Below, piece after piece: positions 1-5,011 of a stretch of 5,011 nt of DNA. Every line of letters begins with the position of its first letter. Position 1 is the first letter of the stretch. This DNA comes from a bacterium (GTDB lineage Bacteria; Muiribacteriota; Ozemobacteria; Ozemobacterales; Ozemobacteraceae), in assembly GCA_016192885.1 (NCBI GenBank), contig JACPTH010000237.1, positions 1 through 5,011 on the forward strand, written 5' to 3'. The notes beneath the pieces are model-generated. The model saw nothing but the letters and a program-made list of their open reading frames with translations, made no database searches and was not told where the DNA came from. The position numbers and the translations under genes are program-made.

Positions 1-1
1 A

Positions 2-1786
2 ACAATGGGGGCAACGTATCCTCCCTCGGAGAATGGGAAGGTTAGAACTCAGCAACAAAACCTTCCGAACGGGTCGGTTTACATTGTTCAGCAAGGGGAC
101 ACCATGCCCTCCATAGCCAAGAAGCTTCTTGGAAGCAGCAAACGTTGGCGAGAAATCTTGACTTTTAATCAGATTTCAGATCCAAACTTGATTAGGGCTG
201 GACAAAGATTGCAAATCCCCTCAGGGAATCACCTTGAGACTCGCCCTGAACCTGAGTATCATCAAACTCAGAATGGAAGAACTTCTCCTCAAGTTTCTTC
301 CTCTAAAGATCCGTCTCAAGAATATGAGGTAGCTGAGCCCGAAGCGGAAACTCCCCAGACCCAACCCAGAGAAGGGAAAAATTATTCAGACTCAGGGAGT
401 GTTTCTGCGGATGCGGAAGAAGCTGACGCAAGTTATTATGGCCAATCCGGTGGAACATACACCATCCAGCGCGGGGATACGATGGCAAAAATTGCCAAAA
501 ACCTGCTTGGATCAAGCAAAAGATGGCATGAAATTTCTCGCGCAAACCCAAATCTAAACCCGAATAAGTTGGTTGTCGGGCAATCAATAGTAATACCAGG
601 GTCAACAACCGTACCGCAGTTCCAATCTCCTATGGAGGTCGCCCAAGTCCCTCCCCTCAACAGCCCTTCTTCTTTTGACGCCACAGGTTACCCCCCTCCG
701 CTCGCAATGACCCCAACATATGAACCTCCGCCGGCCGCTCCCCCTCCGATGGGGTACCCAGGCGGCGGATATGCACCTCCGCCAGCGATAGGAACCCCTC
801 AACAACCTCCCGCTGTTTATCCACCCCCCGCTTTTGAGCCGCCTCCGCCCCCGCCCTTAATGAGCGGGTCCGAGGTTCCTATGCCCGCAGGTCCTACGGT
901 TATGCCTCCTGCAGGACAACCCTTATACCACGAGGTAAGGTATCGGTTACCGGATGAATTAAAAACGACTGAAACAACCCCTTATTTTGCAAACTTCCAG
1001 GGATATCATGGACTTTTTGATACTGAAAACGCTCTTTACCCTTACATCAAGACCTGGCATTTTGGATTCCATTTTCGCTACGACAAATATGACTTCTTAA
1101 ACGGAAACCCCTCGGTCGTGAATGGACGCCAGTGGATAATTCCAATAAATTTATTGTACACCGGCCATCGACTAATGGCGGGAGTTACCGTGCCCTTCCA
1201 AGATTGGGAAGTTACCACCGCCGCCGGTGGAGCTCCAACCGTGAGATTAAGCGGAGCACACGACCCGGAGGTGAAAGCTGGTTATCAAATTTGGAAAAAC
1301 CAAGAAGGAACTCATGCGGTCGCTCTCCATGTTGCTGGCCGCTTCCCTTCAGGGAACAACCATCAGCCTCTTGCTACATTGACCGGGAAAACTCGCGTTG
1401 GAGTTAGAATTGGCCCCGCAAATGCCACAAGGGGGGCTTGGTCGGAATTCGGAGGAGCTTATTCAGGCGTGCTTGGTGATCGTTGGAATAGTCATTTAAA
1501 CCTTGGCGTTGCAAACGATGCCGAAGATAATATAACCAGGTATCTTTATAGGGGTTCCCTGGATTACCGTGTTAATCACAACTTTAGCCTGGTTAGCGAA
1601 GTAAATGGAACAACTTGGGAAATGGATAACGGGCCTGATGGGGCCGTAGTTGACCTGACGTTAGGCATGGCTCTCTTTAATCGAGGTTGGCAAGCGGTTC
1701 TTGGATTTCCAATTTCCCTCCAACACCATTGGGGTTATGGTCATAACTTTGGGGTAACCCTAGGGCTGAACGGAAGATGGGATTAA
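2..1786 (+). CDS. Tandem-LysM, proline-rich, outer-membrane beta-barrel-like protein (5' end probably outside window)
   Basis: Probable cell-envelope protein that binds peptidoglycan and anchors in the outer membrane. Numbered from the ATG at 5 (593 residues), it shows LysM domain 1 at about 25-72 and LysM domain 2 at about 151-198. Both carry a GDTM motif, an IAK-LLGSSKRW helix segment and a closing G-Q-IP motif. An acidic, Gln/Ser-rich spacer lies between them. Residues 205-305 are proline-rich, with repeated PPP and a run of six prolines at 279-284. Residues 310-593 alternate polar and hydrophobic/aromatic residues with Gly/Asn turns, and the chain ends in an aromatic-containing strand (final residues NGRWD), as in outer-membrane barrels. 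LysM binding to N-acetylglucosamine glycans is established for the family; the barrel assignment is inferred from pattern only. No signal peptide follows the ATG at 5, the frame is open to the left edge and only four bases precede the ATG, so the real start is probably upstream. A hairpin terminator follows the stop. No specific family is recognised for the C-terminal domain. Confidence 0.85.
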   Translation, partial: TMGATYPPSENGKVRTQQQNLPNGSVYIVQQGDTMPSIAKKLLGSSKRWREILTFNQISDPNLIRAGQRLQIPSGNHLETRPEPEYHQTQNGRTSPQVSSSKDPSQEYEVAEPEAETPQTQPREGKNYSDSGSVSADAEEADASYYGQSGGTYTIQRGDTMAKIAKNLLGSSKRWHEISRANPNLNPNKLVVGQSIVIPGSTTVPQFQSPMEVAQVPPLNSPSSFDATGYPPPLAMTPTYEPPPAAPPPMGYPGGGYAPPPAIGTPQQPPAVYPPPAFEPPPPPPLMSGSEVPMPAGPTVMPPAGQPLYHEVRYRLPDELKTTETTPYFANFQGYHGLFDTENALYPYIKTWHFGFHFRYDKYDFLNGNPSVVNGRQWIIPINLLYTGHRLMAGVTVPFQDWEVTTAAGGAPTVRLSGAHDPEVKAGYQIWKNQEGTHAVALHVAGRFPSGNNHQPLATLTGKTRVGVRIGPANATRGAWSEFGGAYSGVLGDRWNSHLNLGVANDAEDNITRYLYRGSLDYRVNHNFSLVSEVNGTTWEMDNGPDGAVVDLTLGMALFNRGWQAVLGFPISLQHHWGYGHNFGVTLGLNGRWD

Positions 1787-1809
1787 AAGAAAAAAACTAG
1801 GTTATCAAA

Positions 1810-1845
1810 ATGCCCCGGCTGTCCTTTTGACCGGGGCATATTTAG
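1810..1845 (+). terminator. Probable intrinsic terminator of the LysM/barrel gene
   Basis: A perfect 9-bp GC-rich stem (1810-1818 with 1831-1839, ATGCCCCGG/CCGGGGCAT) closes a 12-base loop and begins 24 bases after the stop codon at 1786. It is followed by the short T-rich tract TATTTA. The U tract is weak, so termination may be incomplete. An A run precedes the stem, but no gene would use it on the other strand. Confidence 0.65.
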
Positions 1846-1873
1846 CTCTTCTCGAAGCTCATAAAATCTTTGC

Positions 1874-1902
1874 TTGAATGGAAAATTACATTGTGCTAAA
1901 AT
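1874..1902 (+). promoter_or_regulatory. Sigma70-type extended -10 promoter of tRNA-Pro
   Basis: The -35 box TTGAAT (1874-1879, 4 of 6 consensus bases) is separated by 17 bp from the -10 box TAAAAT (1897-1902, 5 of 6). A TG dinucleotide at 1894-1895, one base upstream of the -10 box, makes an extended -10 element. Transcription would start near 1909, leaving a leader of about 16 bases before the mature tRNA 5' end at 1925. Position and spacing fit a housekeeping promoter dedicated to the tRNA. It was assigned by eye. Confidence 0.65.
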
Positions 1903-1924
1903 ATCTCCGAAAGAGGGACAAATG

Positions 1925-1997
1925 CGGGGCGTGGCGCAGTTGGTAGCGTACTTGAATGGGGTTCAAGTGGTCGCCAGTTCGAGTCTGGCCGCCCCGA
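1925..1997 (+). tRNA. tRNA-Pro (anticodon GGG)
   Basis: A complete 73-base cloverleaf reading CCC and CCU codons. The acceptor stem has 7 perfect pairs (1925-1931 with 1990-1996). The D stem is 1934-1937 with 1946-1949, with GG at 1942-1943 in the loop. The anticodon stem has 5 perfect pairs (1951-1955 with 1963-1967), with loop ATGGGGT and anticodon GGG at 1958-1960. The variable loop has 5 bases. The T stem (1973-1977 with 1985-1989) closes the loop TTCGAGT. The C1-G72 pair, discriminator A73 (1997) and G37 are all typical of proline tRNAs. The A32-U38 pair in the loop also fits what I recall of GGG-anticodon proline tRNAs. The 3' CCA is not encoded: the following bases are CCG, so the tail must be added after processing. 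There is no intron and no sign of degeneration. It stands alone, with its own promoter and a downstream hairpin. Confidence 0.97.
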
Positions 1998-2005
1998 CCG
2001 GTTTT

Positions 2006-2047
2006 GCGGGTTCCCAGTTAAAAGGGGGTACCCGCTTTCCTGGTTTT
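2006..2047 (+). terminator. Possible terminator downstream of tRNA-Pro
   Basis: The perfect 6-bp arms GCGGGT (2006-2011) and ACCCGC (2030-2035) can be extended inward by a CCC/GGG pairing across a small internal loop. They are followed by TTTCCTGGTTTTT (2036-2048), an interrupted T tract. It begins 9 bases after the tRNA discriminator base, where an intrinsic terminator or a processing hairpin would be expected. Because the U tract is broken, read-through into the gene at 2088 is possible. I see no convincing separate promoter for that gene in the 90 bases between. Confidence 0.5.
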
Positions 2048-2087
2048 TGGCCCTTGAAAGAAAGTTGCTTTTTTAATAGAGGCATTT

Positions 2088-3890
2088 ATGCCTGATAGCT
2101 TTTTTGTTTTTGAATCCAAGAGTGATGAAATTTCAATTGCAGATGCGATAAAATCCTTGGCCAATCCTTCGGCTGATTCCCCTTCTGTAAAAGCCACAAG
2201 CGGCTGCACTCCGGAAGCTTGCAAAGCCATTTTACGGTACATCAAAATTACCCCAAAATTCTTAAAAGAAGGCAAACACCCCCTACTTGGCCAATTTCTT
2301 GAAATTGAGCAAACCGGAAATTTGGGAGGCCGCTGGGTTTCCGTTTTGCAAAACCTGATAAAGAGCGAAGCTTCTGACGATCGAAAGGAAATCCTGGAAT
2401 ACCTTAGTTTCCAAACCTGTCTTCAATTTCAGGAAGCCGAATTTCTTTTCCCTGAAATTCAAAACAATATTCTCGATTCTGATGCTCAAATACGCTATTT
2501 CGCTAGAAAGGCAAAGGATAACTTTCAAACCCTTTACCCTACATTAAAAAACTGGGGGGATGGAAAAATCGAAGATTCCCCAAAAGAGGCCAAGGGAGCC
2601 ATTGAACCCAAAGAAATATTGCTCAGGAAATTGAAACTTGGAAGTCGCTATATTGTTTTCGATGCGATAGATCGCTTGACCGAAAGTCAGGATACAACCT
2701 TAACCGTTCCCCTTCTTGATTTTTTGAAAGAAGAACCTGACTTGCACAAAGTTGCCCACCTTCTTCAAAGAATTAGCCGAATAAAAGATCCAAGGATTTC
2801 AGCTACATTGGAAACCTGGTTGAATCACCCCGAACCGAGGGTGGTTGCAAACGCCTTGGAAGGCTTGTGCTCATGTGAAAAACCGGAATTAAAAGAGATT
2901 TTTTTGAAATTTTCAAACTCGGAAGATAACCGAATTCGTGCGAATGCGGTAAGAGCTCTTTATCAATATGATCCAAAAACCGCGCAAAAAAACCTTGAAG
3001 AAATGATAACCAGCAATAATATTGCCCTTCAAGATTCTGCTCTCTACCTCCTTGGGGTTCTCCTTCCCGATAATTTTGATTCCCTAATTGATGAAGCCAT
3101 TAGCTCTAAATTCCCATCCATTCGTCTTAATGCTTTAGATACTATGAAGCAATCAATTATCTCGAAGAAACTGAAATCGTTCGAGAAAAAACCTTCAGGC
3201 TCCTCCGAGGACGAGGGGTTTTTAGGCTTTTTGGCATCAGTTTTAATTGGCGGAGCATTAGCGATAATTTCAATGAAATTTCACGGAACAATTTTCTTAT
3301 TGTTTATTCTACCTTTTTTGCTCTTTGGAATTATGATTCTCCGTCGCGGGTTAATTTCTGAAAAAATGTTCCTTGTTTCAACTTTCGTAACTTGCTTGGT
3401 GATAGGCCGTGACCCCCTTTTGGCCCTCCTTGGAATCATGGCCATCTGGGTCGGGAATCTGCATCCCGGGCCGGAAAACCGGCAAAACCCAAGCATGGTC
3501 GCTCCTTGGCTGGTGGCGATTTTTGCTTTTCTCGCGAACGAATTTCAATTGCAAGGAATAAGCGGTTTATATGACGCACTTGGCGCCATTGGAGTTGCTC
3601 AGGGGGTTCACGACCCAATTCTGTCGAAGATAATTGACGAACGAAGAACTTTTAAGATTATTCAAATCGCTTGTACTTCTGTTTTTATCCCTTTTATTTT
3701 TTTCGGCTACAAGTGGTTTGCCGCAAAGCAGAGCGATAATTTTAAAAGAAAATTTTTGGTGGGTTCCACTCTTGCAGGTTGTTTTTTAACGGTTCTTCTC
3801 CACTTTTTCCACTACCTGAACTTAAATGTTTACCTTTTTACCCAAGGGTTTGTTGACACAGATTTGCTAATTAAGCTTCTATCAAAATAA
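2088..3890 (+). CDS. HEAT-repeat protein with polytopic C-terminal membrane domain
   Basis: Complete 600-residue protein of unknown function. The ATG at 2088 is preceded by a good ribosome binding site, AGAGG at 2078-2082 with a 5-base spacer. There is no N-terminal signal peptide, so the first half should be cytoplasmic. Residues about 174-357 form five to six consecutive helical repeats with a period near 31 residues, each with a hydrophobic A helix and a motif like R-AN-A-RAL (for example 281-291). This matches HEAT-type alpha-solenoids, and a weaker unit lies near 115-150. A charged Ser/Glu/Lys linker (361-376) leads to the membrane half. Hydrophobic segments there lie at about 378-396, 400-418, 427-453 (one or two spans), 470-485, 524-541 and 557-577, giving six or seven spans. 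HEAT repeats usually bind proteins, so a membrane-tethered scaffold or adaptor is a reasonable inference, but no enzyme motif is visible. It follows the tRNA gene and converges with the next gene. The membrane half has no family I recognise. Confidence 0.9.
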   Translation: MPDSFFVFESKSDEISIADAIKSLANPSADSPSVKATSGCTPEACKAILRYIKITPKFLKEGKHPLLGQFLEIEQTGNLGGRWVSVLQNLIKSEASDDRKEILEYLSFQTCLQFQEAEFLFPEIQNNILDSDAQIRYFARKAKDNFQTLYPTLKNWGDGKIEDSPKEAKGAIEPKEILLRKLKLGSRYIVFDAIDRLTESQDTTLTVPLLDFLKEEPDLHKVAHLLQRISRIKDPRISATLETWLNHPEPRVVANALEGLCSCEKPELKEIFLKFSNSEDNRIRANAVRALYQYDPKTAQKNLEEMITSNNIALQDSALYLLGVLLPDNFDSLIDEAISSKFPSIRLNALDTMKQSIISKKLKSFEKKPSGSSEDEGFLGFLASVLIGGALAIISMKFHGTIFLLFILPFLLFGIMILRRGLISEKMFLVSTFVTCLVIGRDPLLALLGIMAIWVGNLHPGPENRQNPSMVAPWLVAIFAFLANEFQLQGISGLYDALGAIGVAQGVHDPILSKIIDERRTFKIIQIACTSVFIPFIFFGYKWFAAKQSDNFKRKFLVGSTLAGCFLTVLLHFFHYLNLNVYLFTQGFVDTDLLIKLLSK

Positions 3891-3896
3891 AAAACC

Positions 3897-3932
3897 GCCT
3901 AAAAACAACTATCAGCTGCCGGCTTTTTAGGC
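3897..3932. repeat. Inverted repeat A in the convergent intergenic region
   Basis: A perfect 9-bp inverted repeat, GCCTAAAAA (3897-3905) with TTTTTAGGC (3924-3932), with 18 bases between the arms. It starts 6 bases after the stop codon of the HEAT/membrane gene. It may help end that plus-strand transcript, but no T run follows the right arm, so it is not a textbook terminator. Its left spacer and right arm interlock with the second inverted repeat at 3909-3945, so the two hairpins cannot form fully at once as simple stem-loops. Confidence 0.6.
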
Positions 3933-3945
3933 TGACAGCTGATAG
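3901..3945 (-). terminator. Intrinsic terminator of the minus-strand gene (inverted repeat B)
   Basis: A perfect 10-bp stem, CTATCAGCTG (3909-3918) with CAGCTGATAG (3936-3945), closes a 17-base loop. Read on the minus strand it starts 11 bases after the stop codon at 3957-3959. It is followed at once by TTGTTTTT (complement of 3901-3908) and, after a short gap, another T run (complement of 3889-3894). This is a good intrinsic terminator for the minus-strand gene. On the plus strand the same hairpin lacks a T tract. Confidence 0.7.
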
Positions 3946-3951
3946 CGGATA
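3931..3951. repeat. Degenerate 7-base tandem repeat (three units)
   Basis: Three head-to-tail heptamers, GCTGACA (3931-3937), GCTGATA (3938-3944) and GCGGATA (3945-3951), differ by one or two bases from each other. An inverted copy, TATCAGC, lies at 3910-3916 and contributes to the adjacent 10-bp stem. With only three units, chance or hairpin constraint is possible. Confidence 0.4.
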
Positions 3952-3956
3952 ACTAA

Positions 3957-5011
3957 TTATTTATTCTGAAGGCTTTTATCTAACGTTCTGACCGTTGTTC
4001 GGCTACCGAAGACCGGAATTGTAGTCGTGAGAGTTCGAGTATTTACCGCATTTGCCGGAGTTCCAGGAGAGGCGAAATAAGAATAGGTTCGCCAGCTATA
4101 GTTGGTGTCGTTCGGTGGAGTGTTGCCAAGTGTCCGGTAGCTCCACTCCTTTGCGTTATCAGTCGTGACCATTTGAAGCTGAAAAGCCATCGGAAAATCC
4201 GTTGGGCTCCCGCGGAACATCCCCGTTAGTGGCGAAGCACCTTTTGAAGTTGTCCATGGCGTTAAGGTGGTAGTTCCATCAGATTTAAGATAATAAAGAC
4301 TAACATTGCAGCTTGAGCTTCCGCAGTTATCGCCCGAATTGGTGGAAAGTTCAAATTCTACGTTGTCTTCAAGATATTGAGGCGGAATGTTTGCCTTAAT
4401 CTGATCGAGAAGGTTGACACCCTCCGAATAGCTAACATCGGTGAAATTCTTTTTTGCCTTGTCGGCTCCTAAAGATTTTAAAACCCGCGGGAGCGATGGA
4501 CACCCCGCGAAATCTCCGACACTCCCAAGCGTTCCGCCATTGCCAGGAGACGCAGCCAAAGCGTCTTTGGGAATCCAGTTAATTGCACTAGGGGCTGTAT
4601 TCGCCGTTTTGCTAACTTGATCTATCAAAACAAGCCCTGAACCTATCGCCGGGTAATTCGCGGGAGGGAAATATGTTGGGAATGTCACCGAATTCCCTTC
4701 TTTCCTGTCGGTCAATGTCGCCCATGGAATCGGAGGAATGTTGTCGCGAACATTTAAACAGAGGTTGAGCGGATAAATGCCTGAATTCCCCGAGGAATCG
4801 GAAATCTCAACATAGAAAGCATAGGGTTGATACCCGGCAGAGTTATTCGCCCAATTTAGCGGAACCCTGTTCACCAGACTCCCACCGGCTTTCGTAAATT
4901 TCAAATCCGTAATACCGATACTATGTTTCACATAGGAATAGGTAGAGGTCGCGGTGAAAGAAAAACCAAGAGGATTATCAGGAACGTTTAACGATTGCCA
5001 GGATAACCAAT
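3957..5011 (-). CDS. Secreted-looking protein with Ig-like segment, C-terminal part (5' end outside window)
   Basis: C-terminal 350 residues of a larger protein of unknown function; the stop TAA is at 3959-3957. The frame stays open from the stop to the right edge. A GTG at 4931-4929 could be taken as a start, but the 26 codons upstream of it (5009-4932) continue the same Ser/Thr/Asn-rich, beta-type composition, so I treat it as internal valine. Counting from the edge, residues about 5-95 resemble an Ig-like or cadherin-like beta sandwich, including FTATSTYSY, YAFYVEISDSSGNS and a closing NVRDNIPP hinge. The rest (about 96-350) is rich in Ser, Thr, Gly, Pro and Asn and has no long hydrophobic segment. 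It holds four cysteines in all, at about 84, 170, 229 and 234, the last two as CGSSSC, possibly disulphide-bonded outside the cytoplasm. Composition suggests a surface or secreted protein, but the signal peptide would lie outside the window. It converges with the HEAT/membrane gene and ends in an intrinsic terminator. I do not recognise the family. Confidence 0.8.
   Translation of the reverse strand, partial: WLSWQSLNVPDNPLGFSFTATSTYSYVKHSIGITDLKFTKAGGSLVNRVPLNWANNSAGYQPYAFYVEISDSSGNSGIYPLNLCLNVRDNIPPIPWATLTDRKEGNSVTFPTYFPPANYPAIGSGLVLIDQVSKTANTAPSAINWIPKDALAASPGNGGTLGSVGDFAGCPSLPRVLKSLGADKAKKNFTDVSYSEGVNLLDQIKANIPPQYLEDNVEFELSTNSGDNCGSSSCNVSLYYLKSDGTTTLTPWTTSKGASPLTGMFRGSPTDFPMAFQLQMVTTDNAKEWSYRTLGNTPPNDTNYSWRTYSYFASPGTPANAVNTRTLTTTIPVFGSRTTVRTLDKSLQNK

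Noticed and set aside
303..805. Three overlapping minus-strand open frames inside the LysM/barrel gene
   Set aside because: They are antisense shadows of a clearly coding frame with recognisable LysM domains. None has a domain or a good ribosome binding site.
660..910. Proline-codon-rich stretch next to a tRNA-Pro gene as a possible functional link
   Set aside because: The six-proline run uses CCG for three of six codons, which the GGG anticodon does not read, and nothing else connects the two genes.
1132..1407. A 91-codon plus-strand open frame in another phase within the barrel region
   Set aside because: Arg/Ser-rich shadow composition with no start signal; the overlapping frame is convincing protein.
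2054..2077. Possible promoter for the HEAT/membrane gene (TTGAAA ... TTTAAT)
   Set aside because: The spacer is only 12 bases, too short for a sigma70 promoter, and the -10 would overlap the ribosome binding region.
1874..2095. A 73-codon plus-strand open frame covering the tRNA gene
   Set aside because: It lies across the tRNA promoter, the tRNA and its hairpin, has no ribosome binding site, and its sequence is explained by the tRNA.
2018..2528. Two minus-strand open frames over the start of the HEAT/membrane gene
   Set aside because: They oppose a well-supported gene with a ribosome binding site and have no features of their own.
3281..3618. Two minus-strand open frames over the membrane half of the HEAT protein
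   Set aside because: They are antisense to membrane-segment codons, with basic, low-information sequence and no ribosome binding site.

Overview
The window looks like ordinary chromosomal sequence from a Gram-negative, outer-membrane-bearing bacterium of moderate G+C. The evidence is a protein that joins peptidoglycan-binding LysM domains to a C-terminal region resembling an outer-membrane beta-barrel, plus sigma70-type promoter spacing and intrinsic terminators. Taxonomy cannot be fixed from the sequence alone. The large, weakly familiar proteins (HEAT repeats fused to a membrane domain; a secreted-looking Ig-like protein) suggest a poorly studied phylum rather than a model lineage, but this is inference.

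Layout: (1) 2-1786, plus strand: a cell-envelope protein with two LysM domains, a proline-rich linker and a predicted beta-barrel. It is probably cut by the left window edge, and a strong GC-rich hairpin follows it. (2) 1874-2035, plus strand: a complete tRNA-Pro(GGG) gene with its own extended -10 promoter and a downstream hairpin. (3) 2088-3890, plus strand: a complete 600-residue protein with a cytoplasmic HEAT-repeat half and a polytopic membrane half. (4) 3891-3956: a short convergent intergenic stretch holding two perfect but interlocking inverted repeats and a degenerate 7-base tandem repeat. (5) 3957-5011, minus strand: the C-terminal 350 residues of a secreted-looking protein whose reading frame runs off the right edge, so its true start lies outside the window.

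The genes do not form an obvious pathway or operon. The tRNA is a separate transcription unit, and the last two genes converge. The two envelope-type genes and the membrane protein could all serve the cell surface, but nothing in the sequence links them functionally. I see no mobile element, CRISPR array, phage gene or defence system. The observations most worth a second look are the interlocked repeats between the convergent genes and the two unusual domain architectures.
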